DNA from: a virus
Length of the DNA: 58,656 nt
Strand: one strand, 5' to 3'
IMG/VR virus record: IMGVR_UViG_3300043119_000255
Span: 1-58,656 of that record
Shown: positions 48,625-54,625 of the stretch, in pieces
How the letters are laid out: each line of letters starts with the position of its first letter
Position numbering within the stretch: position 1 is the stretch's first letter
Position numbers and translations under genes: made by a program
Notes under the pieces: generated by a model
Databases searched by the model: none
Seen by the model: only the letters and a program-made list of their open reading frames with translations
What the model was told of the DNA's origin: nothing

Positions 48625-48648
48625 AAATAGAGTATGCATATATAACAT

Positions 48649-49272
48649 ATGCATTTTGATCCTAGACAGATTAAACATCTAACTGATTCAGTCGATGATG
48701 TTCTAATTAAGACCTTATTGAATACTGCCAAAGAAGCAAAGTCTTCTCAAGCCACAGTGGGAAGTGTGGTTGATGACAGCTATGTTGCTGTTCACAATAC
48801 TGACATCTGCACAGCCAACTTTGTAGATTATAACAACTTTGCTGATAATGTTGAACTACTTGTAATGCGCTGCAAGGAGCTTGTAGAGCATCACTATAGC
48901 GTGGAATGTGTGTCACATTCCATTGACTTTCTTCACTATCCAGACGGAACTCACTATTGGCCGCATATAGATGGTCAATACATAGACGGTACATTTGTTC
49001 GCAGAAGTGATATCAATCGTGACATAACTTGCGTAGTGTATCTAAATGATGACTATCAAGGTGGCGAAGTATATTTTCCATTCTTTGACATTGAGAAGAA
49101 GCCTAATACGGGCGACATATTAATGTATCCTGGTAGTTGGCAATATCTTCACGGCGTCAAGAAAGTAGAAGGTGTTCGTTACGCAATAGTAGTTTGGTTC
49201 CATACAAGTCCTGAAATGTATCAGGATGAGGAAATTAAACATCATCACATAATGAGAACACTCACTCATTAA
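48649..49272 (+). CDS. 2OG-Fe(II) oxygenase, copy 5 (prolyl-4-hydroxylase type)
   Basis: 207 residues, plus strand within the minus-strand tRNA array. WPHIDGQYIDG (H-x-D), DITCVVYLNDDYQGGEVYFPFF and YLHGVKKVEGVRYAIVVWF (distal His, R) are in the P4H order. Its stop abuts the 3' end of tRNA-Tyr with no gap, so the two transcription units converge head to head. Substrate unknown. Confidence 0.85.
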   Translation: MHFDPRQIKHLTDSVDDVLIKTLLNTAKEAKSSQATVGSVVDDSYVAVHNTDICTANFVDYNNFADNVELLVMRCKELVEHHYSVECVSHSIDFLHYPDGTHYWPHIDGQYIDGTFVRRSDINRDITCVVYLNDDYQGGEVYFPFFDIEKKPNTGDILMYPGSWQYLHGVKKVEGVRYAIVVWFHTSPEMYQDEEIKHHHIMRTLTH

Positions 49273-49357
49273 TGGTGGGCCAGTGAGGTATCGATCCTCC
49301 CCCGGTAACGGACGAGATTTACAGTCTCGCTGCTAGAGCCACTAGCTTTACCGACCC
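49273..49357 (-). tRNA. tRNA-Tyr (anticodon GTA)
   Basis: 85 nt class II tRNA with long variable arm; anticodon loop CTGTAAA between CGAGA/TCTCG, T loop ATCGATA, CCA encoded. Starts the base after the 2OG gene stop. Confidence 0.9.
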
Positions 49358-49362
49358 AAAAA

Positions 49363-49456
49363 TGGTAGTCCCTGGTGGATTCGAACCACCGACGCTCTCT
49401 AATCTGGAGACGATGCTGGATATAAGCCAGGTGTTTTACCGCTAAACTAAGGGACC
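49363..49456 (-). tRNA. tRNA-Ile (anticodon TAT), class II shape
   Basis: 94 nt. Clean acceptor GGTCCCT/AGGGACT, T arm GGTGG-TTCGAAT-CCACC, D arm, anticodon arm with loop CTTATAT. A 24-nt variable arm contains an extra hairpin with a 7-nt loop. Ordinary tRNA-Ile has a short variable loop; only Ser, Leu and Tyr normally have long ones. The anticodon would read AUA. Confidence 0.75.
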
Positions 49457-49461
49457 GAAAC

Positions 49462-49537
49462 TGGTGCTCCCGAACGGATTCGAACCGCTGACACTCGGTT
49501 CTTCAAACCGATGCTCTACCAACTGAGCTACAGGAGC
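49462..49537 (-). tRNA. tRNA-Phe (anticodon GAA)
   Basis: 76 nt, anticodon loop TTGAAGA, acceptor GCTCCTG paired, CCA encoded. Confidence 0.94.
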
Positions 49538-49543
49538 ATATAA

Positions 49544-49626
49544 TGGTGCGGGTAGAGGGACTCGAACCCCCACGGTTGCCCGTCTGGACCTAAACCAGGT
49601 GCGTCTACCAATTTCGCCATACCCGC
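49544..49626 (-). tRNA. tRNA-Leu (anticodon TAG)
   Basis: 83 nt class II, anticodon loop TTTAGGT, variable arm present as expected for Leu, CCA encoded. Confidence 0.93.
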
Positions 49627-49633
49627 AAACTTG

Positions 49634-49712
49634 AGCGACCACCTAAGTGTGCCTTGAACGAATACGTCCGGACGCTTCGTTCTTCCTTTTCAGGTTCAGC
49701 ATAGGTGGTCTA
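49634..49712 (-). ncRNA. Structured spacer RNA (80 nt) in the tRNA array
   Basis: Closed by the 9-bp inverted repeat GACCACCTA/TAGGTGGTC, with an inner hairpin GAACGAA/TTCGTTC capped by the palindrome CGTCCGGACG. Likely processed from the tRNA precursor (inference). Not a known tRNA or rRNA. Confidence 0.5.
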
Positions 49713-49716
49713 ACTT

Positions 49717-49791
49717 GGTGGAGAATAACGGGATCGAACCGTTGACATCCAGCTTGCAAAGCTGGCGCTCTACCATCTGAGCTAATTCCCC
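49717..49791 (-). tRNA. tRNA-Ala (anticodon TGC)
   Basis: 75 nt, anticodon loop TTTGCAA flanked by CCAGC/GCTGG, acceptor GGGGAAT/ATTCTCC, CCA encoded. Confidence 0.94.
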
Positions 49792-49794
49792 AAA

Positions 49795-49912
49795 ACTTAT
49801 TAGAAGAACACACAAGATATAGAATAGTGTTGGCGCACTACCGTTCGCTACTCGCCAAAGTAACCGAACCGCCGATTGGGCTAAAACCGTCTAATGTGTT
49901 CATCTAATAAGT
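49795..49912 (-). ncRNA. Paired structured RNA, copy A
   Basis: 118 nt enclosed by the 10-bp inverted repeat ACTTATTAGA/TCTAATAAGT, next pair GAACACA/TGTGTTC, inner stem TTGGCG/CGCCAA. Shares these stems and several sequence blocks with copy B at 51263-51385. Immediately follows the end of the GOLLD-like RNA. Strand assigned by its tRNA neighbours. Confidence 0.6.
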
Positions 49913-49919
49913 CTTTGTG

Positions 49920-50768
49920 AAGCATGAGATTACTGCTTCTAATTGAGTGCCTTTGGTCATTACCGAGTCCCTTGCGAGGATCGTTCTACCGTTATCCACT
50001 AAAGTCCTTTCGGATTCTCTAGTATCACTCAGTGCTGCCTTTTTTGAGGTCTGGCGTTTGACCTATCATGCTACGCTATTCGTCCCTCAATCTTCCGTTT
50101 GCCTTGCGAGCAATTCGGTTCCGCTAAGAACCTACGTCTTCAATCCGAACAATCACATCATCCTTGCGGGAATCCGTGAACCCAATTCACTTCCGTGTCA
50201 GGTATTAAGCACCTTTCACATAGCACTGGAGCAGACTTTCGCTTTTGTTATACAAACCAGGAATTGAACCTAGATCGACAGTTTAAGAGACTGTTGTCTT
50301 ACCATTAGACAATTTGCGAACCTACCAAGAAGTGCTGCTCCAGCAGATCCATATCTTGTTAGATACGGAATACTACACTCCTCATGTCTTTTACCTTGCG
50401 GGCTACTCAACGGCACTTCTAGTTTCCCCTCATCGGTTCTACTATTGTGCTACCGCTTTGCCTTTCCTTGCTAGGTCAGACTTAGCGATTACCCATTAGT
50501 TTTCAGCATTCGCGAGTTTGGTTCGATACAGCTAGACCACCACAGTCTATTAGAACTCACCGACTGGCTCTGTTCGTATCCTTTCGGACTTATATCACTC
50601 ACTTACTGCCTACCGCCATTCTACTGACGGGAGATGCTTTCGGTAATGCCGAGACATCTCTAACTTGGGCTTGCATAGATGAACCATTACTGGCGCAGTT
50701 ACGTAGGAGTCCCTGCTTTGGCCGCATTACTGCGGTTATTCTAACGAGGCTATGCCCCCAATTCTTAT
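49920..50768 (-). ncRNA. GOLLD-like giant structured RNA with embedded tRNA
   Basis: About 850 nt with no reading frame, transcribed from the promoter at 50775-50803. Full of small hairpins, several capped by GNRA loops (CCGCA-GTAA-TGCGG, TCC-GAAA-GGA twice), plus CAGTC/GACTG and GAGATG/CATCTC stems. A tRNA-Lys sits inside it. Size, a phage tRNA array and an embedded tRNA are the published hallmarks of GOLLD RNA (also considered: ROOL). GOLLD RNAs are expressed during phage lysis in the cases studied. No motif-level match can be made without a covariance model. Confidence 0.6.
50250..50319 (-). tRNA. tRNA-Lys (anticodon CTT) embedded in the giant RNA
   Basis: 70 nt. Anticodon loop CTCTTAA with ACAGT/ACTGT stem, D arm GTCT/AGAC, T arm CTAGG-TTCAATT-CCTGG. 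The acceptor stem is only partly paired (last two pairs fail) and no CCA is encoded, unlike every other tRNA here. This fits a tRNA domain inside a larger RNA rather than a free gene. Confidence 0.65.
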
Positions 50769-50774
50769 TCTCTA

Positions 50775-50803
50775 CTTATACACCACTTTATGGTGTTTGT
50801 AAA
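50775..50803 (-). promoter_or_regulatory. Promoter of the giant structured RNA
   Basis: TTTACA (50803-50798), 17-nt spacer, TATAAG (50780-50775). The spacer contains the hairpin ACACCA/TGGTGT. Start predicted near 50768. No GANTC. Confidence 0.7.
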
Positions 50804-50818
50804 TACTTTTTTGAAAAA

Positions 50819-50934
50819 TATTTACGAGAAACTAGGCCCGGGATATTTTACAAGCATACGGGCGGCGCTTGCCGTTTTGTTTACAACGTATAATCTGTTA
50901 GGGTATATACGTTGGTTCAGCAGACGGTACTGCT
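50819..50934 (-). other. Structured stretch between tRNA-fMet and the giant-RNA promoter
   Basis: Holds the 8-bp inverted repeat AACGTATA/TATACGTT and short stems AGCAG/CTGCT and CAAGC/GCTTG. No gene or tRNA. May fold as part of the tRNA precursor. Confidence 0.4.
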
Positions 50935-50938
50935 TATC

Positions 50939-51013
50939 TGGTTGCAGGAGTCGGACTTGAACCGACGACCTTCTGGTTATGAGCCAGACGAGCTACCACT
51001 GCTCCACCCTGCG
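50939..51013 (-). tRNA. Initiator tRNA-fMet (anticodon CAT)
   Basis: 75 nt. C1.A72 mismatch at the acceptor end, GAGC/GCTC D stem and AAGGTCGTCGG variable/T region follow bacterial initiators closely. CTCATAA anticodon loop. Anticodon stem is TCTGG/CCAGA, so only two of the three GC pairs that mark initiators are present. CCA encoded. Confidence 0.85.
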
Positions 51014-51019
51014 TCAAAC

Positions 51020-51094
51020 TGGCTCCCTAAGATGGATTCGAACCACCGACCAATTGATTAACAGTCAACTGCGCTACCGCTGCGCCATTAGGGA
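51020..51094 (-). tRNA. tRNA-Asn (anticodon GTT)
   Basis: 75 nt, anticodon loop CTGTTAA, acceptor TCCCTAA/TTAGGGA, CCA encoded. Confidence 0.94.
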
Positions 51095-51096
51095 AT

Positions 51097-51177
51097 ATAA
51101 GCACCTCACGTCTTGGTGCTTACGTCAAACATTCTCGACAGACTCCATACACCATACGGTATGCGAGTAGTTTGACT
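51097..51177 (-). other. Hairpin-rich spacer between tRNA-Asn and tRNA-Thr
   Basis: Two stems: TAAGCACC/GGTGCTTA (8 bp) and GTCAAAC/GTTTGAC (7 bp) with CATAC/GTATG inside. Probably an RNA-processing structure of the tRNA transcript. Confidence 0.4.
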
Positions 51178-51183
51178 ATAAAA

Positions 51184-51259
<76 letters not shown>

Positions 51260-51262
51260 AAG

Positions 51263-51385
51263 ACTTATTAGAAGAACACACAAGATATAAAAAGGTGTTG
51301 GCGCACCAATCGTTCGCTATCCGCCAAGATAACCGATCCGCCACCTCAATAGGCTAAGATCGTCTAATGTATTCATCTAATAAGT
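51263..51385 (-). ncRNA. Paired structured RNA, copy B
   Basis: 123 nt enclosed by ACTTATTAGA/TCTAATAAGT (12 bp counting flanking GA/TC). Same inner stem TTGGCG/CGCCAA and several identical blocks as copy A, but the helix around GAACACA pairs with TGTATTC here. Sits 3 nt from tRNA-Thr and downstream of the boxA leader, so it is the first product of this operon (inference). Confidence 0.6.
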
Positions 51386-51386
51386 C

Positions 51387-51417
51387 TTGTGTGGGGAGCC
51401 GAAGCTCCCCGACACAA
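51387..51417 (-). other. UUCG-capped leader hairpin after boxA
   Basis: On the minus strand GGGGAGC-TTCG-GCTCCCC enclosed by a TTGTGT/ACACAA stem. In rRNA operons a processing stem follows boxA; this may be the counterpart. On the plus strand the same stem is followed by six T, so it could also end plus-strand transcripts. Confidence 0.5.
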
Positions 51418-51425
51418 ACTTTTTT

Positions 51426-51447
51426 CTAACGATGTCAAAGAACAGAA
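51426..51447 (-). promoter_or_regulatory. rRNA-type boxA antitermination-like leader
   Basis: Minus strand reads TTCTGTTCTTTGACATCG, close to alphaproteobacterial rRNA leader boxA (CTCTTTGACATTG). Directly downstream of the tRNA promoter at 51452-51480. The second tRNA leader has the same block with one base difference. Confidence 0.65.
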
Positions 51448-51451
51448 CTAA

Positions 51452-51480
51452 TATATATACTGTTTTACCGAAAATGTCAA
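51452..51480 (-). promoter_or_regulatory. tRNA-operon promoter
   Basis: TTGACA (51480-51475), 17-nt spacer, TATATA (51457-51452). Strong sigma70-type promoter followed by a boxA leader. Drives tRNA-Thr to tRNA-fMet at least. Confidence 0.75.
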
Positions 51481-51509
51481 GAACTTTTTTAATTATTTTC
51501 GAAAAACTT

Positions 51510-51585
51510 TGGGGTGAATGAAGGGGATCGAACCCTCGACATGCGGCACCACAAGCCACCGCTCTACCACTGAGCTACACTCACC
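51510..51585 (-). tRNA. tRNA-His (anticodon GTG)
   Basis: 76 nt, anticodon loop TTGTGGT; the extra G at -1 pairs with C73 as expected for His. CCA encoded. Confidence 0.93.
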
Positions 51586-51748
51586 ATAATACCGATGAAG
51601 GTTCAAACGATGTATGCATCCATCTCCCTACTCGACGTATTCTCCCACTCGGTAAAACATGGGCGCTTACTTTTGGCGGAGTTGCCAATCGCGCAAAACA
51701 GAATACCAACTGCGATCGACCATTACCGTATTCTCGACTCCATAAACT
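51586..51748. other. Intergenic stretch between tRNA-His and tRNA-Ser
   Basis: 163 nt with no frame or tRNA I can support. Short inverted repeats (TTGGC/GCCAA) suggest RNA structure but no known family. Confidence 0.3.
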
Positions 51749-51835
51749 TGGCGGAAGGTGTGGGAGTCGAACCCACTCAACCATTTCTGGTTGACGCATT
51801 AGCAGTGCGTTGCATTACCGTCCTGCCCACCTTCC
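51749..51835 (-). tRNA. tRNA-Ser (anticodon GCT)
   Basis: 87 nt class II, anticodon loop CTGCTAA, long variable arm, CCA encoded. Confidence 0.93.
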
Positions 51836-51842
51836 GTTTATA

Positions 51843-52640
51843 TTACTTGACGTTCACAATACCCTTGAAGTCATAAGGAACGATAATCGTAGAAACCTTA
51901 CCTTCTTTGACTGCCTCTGCAATCGTTACAAGAGCGGTTGCTTCCATGTATTTGGTAGCGCCAGCGTTAGCATTCAATGCAGCAATACGTTCTGCTTCCA
52001 ACTTCGCGGTACGAACTTCAACCAGCTTCTGCTTTTCAGCATTTTGTGCCTGCACCAGTTGGTTAGCAGACGCTACGATGTTGGCAGCTGGCTTGACCTG
52101 ACGAACGAGAACCTGTGACACATCAATCTGGCCGTCAAGTTTTTCGGCAACGAGGCTGGCAATAATTTCCTGACGAATCAACACTTCCATCTCGGCGCGA
52201 TTATCAGCCATCTTCAAAGATTCGTAACGACGAGCAACCTTGTATGCAGCGTTACGGCCGAGCTGGCGAATGTAGTTATACATCAACAGCGTATCACCTT
52301 CTTCGGTATCAGCGTGGAAACCACGGTTCTTTTCTACATAGATTTCAGCCGCGCTAGTCGGATTGATTGAATAAATCACTGACATATCGAAGTCGGCAAC
52401 AGTTGAGTTGTCGCTGGCAAGAGGAGTCAAGTCAACGATATCAACCTGAACATCCTTCGTCGGGAAAGTAAGAACTTCACCAAAAATAGTCTGATTGATA
52501 GAACCTGGCTGTAGTTCAGTGGTTTCAATGGTCTTGTCGAACGAACGACGGACACCAACTTCACCTGTTTCAATTCGGGTACAGGCAGCGGTACCAACCA
52601 GAAGAAGCGACAGGGCGGAAATCTTAGCAACACGATTCAT
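51843..52640 (-). CDS. SPFH/prohibitin-domain lipoprotein
   Basis: 265 residues. Lipobox LLLVGTAAC at the end of a signal peptide, then an SPFH/band-7 domain: GEVGVRRSFDKT, TKDVQVDIVDLT, DFDMSVIYSIN, RRYESLKMADNRAEMEVLI..., and a helical C-terminus. Start at 52640 (MNRVAKIS) with AAGGAA upstream. Predicted ring-forming scaffold at the envelope; T4-like marine phages carry similar proteins. A lipoprotein-anchored SPFH protein in a tRNA array is odd. Confidence 0.85.
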   Translation of the reverse strand: MNRVAKISALSLLLVGTAACTRIETGEVGVRRSFDKTIETTELQPGSINQTIFGEVLTFPTKDVQVDIVDLTPLASDNSTVADFDMSVIYSINPTSAAEIYVEKNRGFHADTEEGDTLLMYNYIRQLGRNAAYKVARRYESLKMADNRAEMEVLIRQEIIASLVAEKLDGQIDVSQVLVRQVKPAANIVASANQLVQAQNAEKQKLVEVRTAKLEAERIAALNANAGATKYMEATALVTIAEAVKEGKVSTIIVPYDFKGIVNVK

Positions 52641-52654
52641 AATAATTTTATTCC

Positions 52655-52831
52655 TTAGAAAATCAAAACAATTGCCGTAACAACGACCATCGCTGCTACA
52701 GAACACACTATACTATAGGCGAACAACTTTGTCAAGCCTAATTTTTCAGATTTAGTCATTTTTCTGAACATATCAATACCGACAATAAATCCAAACAGGA
52801 TAAACATGAAGGCAACAATCATTTTACTCAT
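52655..52831 (-). CDS. Two-TM small membrane protein (58 aa)
   Basis: MSKMIVAFMFILFGFIVGIDMFRKMTKSEKLGLTKLFAYSIVCSVAAMVVVTAIVLIF: two TMs with a basic loop. The longer frame upstream is an artefact of the antisense tRNAs. May work with the SPFH protein 15 bp downstream on the same strand. Confidence 0.65.
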   Translation of the reverse strand: MSKMIVAFMFILFGFIVGIDMFRKMTKSEKLGLTKLFAYSIVCSVAAMVVVTAIVLIF

Positions 52832-52848
52832 AACAAGACTTTCTGTGT

Positions 52849-52923
52849 TGGTAGCCCGAACGGGTTTCGATCCCGCTTCTCTGCCTTGAAAGGGCAGTGT
52901 CCTAGCCACTAGACGACCGGGCC
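52849..52923 (-). tRNA. tRNA-Glu (anticodon TTC)
   Basis: 75 nt, anticodon loop CTTTCAA between CTGCC/GGCAG; wobble pairs at both ends of the acceptor; CCA encoded. Confidence 0.93.
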
Positions 52924-52926
52924 ATT

Positions 52927-53001
52927 TGGAGCGGGGGAGCGGATTCGAACCGCCGACCGTCTCGTTGGCAACGAGATGCTCTACCACTGAGCTACACCCG
53001 C
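52927..53001 (-). tRNA. tRNA-Gly (anticodon GCC)
   Basis: 75 nt, anticodon loop TTGCCAA with TCTCG/CGAGA stem, acceptor GCGGGTG paired, CCA encoded. The second tRNA-Gly; complements TCC. Confidence 0.94.
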
Positions 53002-53005
53002 ATTG

Positions 53006-53083
53006 TGGAGTCACGAGCCGGATTCGAACCGGCGGCTTTACGGATTTGCAATCCGTTGCATTGGACCACTCTGCCATCGTGAC
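53006..53083 (-). tRNA. tRNA-Cys (anticodon GCA)
   Basis: 78 nt, anticodon loop TTGCAAA between ACGGA/TCCGT, acceptor GTCACGA paired, U73 and CCA. Confidence 0.93.
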
Positions 53084-53157
53084 ATGGTACCAGCAGGTGG
53101 TAACGCTCCACCCGAACCAACCTTATGAGAGTCGGTCGAACACTTGTTCTACTGGTG

Positions 53158-53233
53158 TGGTGCGAGTGACAGGGTTCGAACCTGTGACCTAACGATTATC
53201 GGTCGTTTGCTCTACCAACTGAGCTACACTCGC
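53158..53233 (-). tRNA. tRNA-Ile (anticodon GAT)
   Basis: 76 nt, anticodon loop CCGATAA, so position 33 is C instead of the near-universal U. Stem AACGA/TCGTT, acceptor GCGAGTG paired, CCA encoded. Confidence 0.9.
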
Positions 53234-53238
53234 AAATA

Positions 53239-53314
53239 TGGTGGACACTCTGGGGTTCGAACCCAGGACCTACAGGTTAAAAGCCCGTTGCTCTACCTAC
53301 TGAGCTAAGTGTCC
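53239..53314 (-). tRNA. tRNA-Lys (anticodon TTT)
   Basis: 76 nt, anticodon loop CTTTTAA, acceptor GGACACT paired, CCA encoded. Confidence 0.94.
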
Positions 53315-53320
53315 GTGAAA

Positions 53321-53396
53321 TGGTAGACGATGTAGGATTCGAACCTACGACCTAAGGATTAAGAGTCCCGCGCTCTACCGACTGAGCTAATCGTCC
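53321..53396 (-). tRNA. tRNA-Lys (anticodon CTT)
   Basis: 76 nt, anticodon loop CTCTTAA; C.U mismatch at 27-43. CCA encoded. A second CTT tRNA-Lys sits inside the giant RNA. Confidence 0.91.
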
Positions 53397-53404
53397 ATTA
53401 AACT

Positions 53405-53605
53405 TTAACCGATGTAGATCCGATGACGTTCGGAATCTACAGATGCACCAACTACACGATGTTCTATGTAGTAGGCATCGATAAACTGATCACCGTCACG
53501 AGTATACACACCGTAGGCAGTCCGAGCTTCTTCCTCAGAAGCATACACACCTAACAACAGCGAACCGTGGAGATCAAACTCACCTAACAACGCAAAAACT
53601 TCCAT
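53405..53605 (-). CDS. Small protein of unknown function (66 aa)
   Basis: MEVFALLGEFDLHGSLLLGVYASEEEARTAYGVYTRDGDQFIDAYYIEHRVVG...: beta-hairpin then helix. Behind a GANTC promoter with the standard leader; interrupts the tRNA array. Confidence 0.65.
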   Translation of the reverse strand: MEVFALLGEFDLHGSLLLGVYASEEEARTAYGVYTRDGDQFIDAYYIEHRVVGASVDSERHRIYIG

Positions 53606-53636
53606 AACGAATCACTTTCTCTCTGACTATATTCTC

Positions 53637-53664
53637 ATAATAACAGATTCGCAGAGAATGTCAA
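53637..53664 (-). promoter_or_regulatory. GANTC-spacer early promoter
   Basis: TTGACA (53664-53659), 16-nt spacer, TATTAT (53642-53637), GAATC 3 nt before the -10. Drives 53405-53605 and possibly the tRNAs after it. Confidence 0.8.
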
Positions 53665-53674
53665 GCATTATATT

Positions 53675-53749
53675 TGGTGCGCCCGGCAGGACTCGAACCC
53701 GCAACCAAACCGTTATGAGCGGTCGGCTCTACCATTGAGCTACAGGCGC
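53675..53749 (-). tRNA. tRNA-Met (anticodon CAT; elongator or Ile2)
   Basis: 75 nt, anticodon loop CTCATAA, acceptor GCGCCTG/CGGGCGC fully paired, so not an initiator; CCA encoded. Could be Met or lysidine-modified Ile. Confidence 0.9.
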
Positions 53750-53755
53750 AAACTG

Positions 53756-54142
53756 TTATTCAGCAAGCCACTGCTTGAGGGCGCCAAACTTTATGTCGAA
53801 GCACCACTCTAGGCGCTCGGCACCATAAAACTTGTATGCATCGGCCTCATCTTCGGCATCTGCAATGATTTCTACGGCGCGAACCTTGTCGCAATTACAA
53901 AGCAGCATGGTTTCTGCCACGCGCTCCTTGAACTTCTCAAGGTTAGCCGTCTGACGAATGGCATCTTCGTCAATCTGCACCGAAAGTTTCTCAACCAGAT
54001 TTTTGAAATCTGCATCAAAATTCTCGATAGACGCAAAAGTAATGCCACGAGGGCGAAAACCATACACATCCTTGTGTAGGTCAGAATAAATGTCGCCATC
54101 TCGACTATCGGTGGCGACATTTATTTCAGCAAGCGTAAGCAT
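53756..54142 (-). CDS. Phage protein with DVYGFRPRG motif
   Basis: 128 residues. DLHKDVYGFRPRG near residue 22 is a block shared by many phage proteins; then a helical C-terminus (ERVAETMLLCNC..., EIIADAEDEADAYK). Behind a GANTC promoter with leader AAGGTGATTCGAAATG. Function unknown. Confidence 0.7.
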   Translation of the reverse strand: MLTLAEINVATDSRDGDIYSDLHKDVYGFRPRGITFASIENFDADFKNLVEKLSVQIDEDAIRQTANLEKFKERVAETMLLCNCDKVRAVEIIADAEDEADAYKFYGAERLEWCFDIKFGALKQWLAE

Positions 54143-54174
54143 TTCGAATCACCTTCTCATCAACTACTCTTTCT

Positions 54175-54203
54175 TTATAGCTGATTCGCAGGTAAATGTC
54201 AAG
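54175..54203 (-). promoter_or_regulatory. GANTC-spacer early promoter
   Basis: TTGACA (54203-54198), 17-nt spacer, TATAAA (54180-54175), GAATC 3 nt before the -10. Confidence 0.8.
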
Positions 54204-54212
54204 CGATAAATT

Positions 54213-54449
54213 TTATACGCCAATCGCATTTCGATATGTGTCAAGAATCATATCTTCTTCTTGACGGATATGCGCTTCCTTTTTACGTAGGCGAATAATC
54301 TGGCGAGTTGCCTTAGCATCGTAACCCTCACCCTTCAATTCAGAATAGACTTCCTTGCGGTCAATCTTCTTTGCATCAATTTCGGCTTCGATAGTCTCAA
54401 TACGTTCAATAAAAAGACGATACTTATCAATTGCAATAATGTCACTCAT
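54213..54449 (-). CDS. gapR: GapR-family DNA-binding protein
   Basis: 78 residues: LFIERIETIEAEIDAKKIDRKEVYSELKGEGYDAKATRQIIRLRKKEAHIRQEEDMILDTYRNAIG. It matches GapR/DUF2312 closely (FIERIE-LE, K-x-VY-E-K-GYD-K-x-R-IIRLRKK, E-x-ILD-Y-x-A-G). GapR is a nucleoid-associated protein of alphaproteobacteria that clamps overtwisted DNA. A phage copy could help its own replication or shift host chromatin (inference). Downstream of the second tRNA leader, so it may share that promoter. Confidence 0.88.
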   Translation of the reverse strand: MSDIIAIDKYRLFIERIETIEAEIDAKKIDRKEVYSELKGEGYDAKATRQIIRLRKKEAHIRQEEDMILDTYRNAIGV

Positions 54450-54469
54450 TATATAACCTTTCTAGAAAT

Positions 54470-54544
54470 GGATGCCCCGTCAGGTCTCGAACCTGAACTC
54501 TTCGGAATCAAAATCCGACGTGTTGCCAATTACACCACGGGGCA
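54470..54544 (-). tRNA. tRNA-Gln (anticodon TTG)
   Basis: 75 nt, anticodon loop TTTTGAT between TCGGA/TCCGA, acceptor TGCCCCG paired with U1, CCA encoded. Confidence 0.93.
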
Positions 54545-54545
54545 T

Positions 54546-54621
54546 TGGTAGGGATGATGGGACTCGAACCCACACTGGAAGGATTTTAAGTCCTCTGTCT
54601 CTGCCATTGGACTACATCCCC
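54546..54621 (-). tRNA. tRNA-Leu (anticodon TAA), class I shape
   Basis: 76 nt with anticodon loop CTTAAAA and a 5-nt variable loop, so no long variable arm. Leu tRNAs are normally class II. Acceptor GGGGATG and T arm GTGGG/CCCAT pair. CCA encoded. Confidence 0.85.
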
Positions 54622-54625
54622 AAAC

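Noticed and set aside
49920-50768. RNase P RNA, tmRNA or a group I intron as the explanation for the large RNA
   Set aside because: I could not find the RNase P core (GAGGAAAGTCC-like), a tmRNA tag frame with paired tRNA ends, or a group I P7 core. The embedded tRNA and size point elsewhere.
51387-51417. Plain rho-independent terminator for a plus-strand transcript
   Set aside because: The stem and T-run would work on the plus strand, but no plus-strand gene ends here; the UUCG loop and position after boxA fit a leader stem better. Kept only as an alternative.
52832-53077. Long N-terminal extension of the small membrane gene 52655-52831
   Set aside because: The extension runs through tRNA-Glu, tRNA-Gly and part of tRNA-Cys; the internal ATG at 52831 gives a normal two-TM protein.
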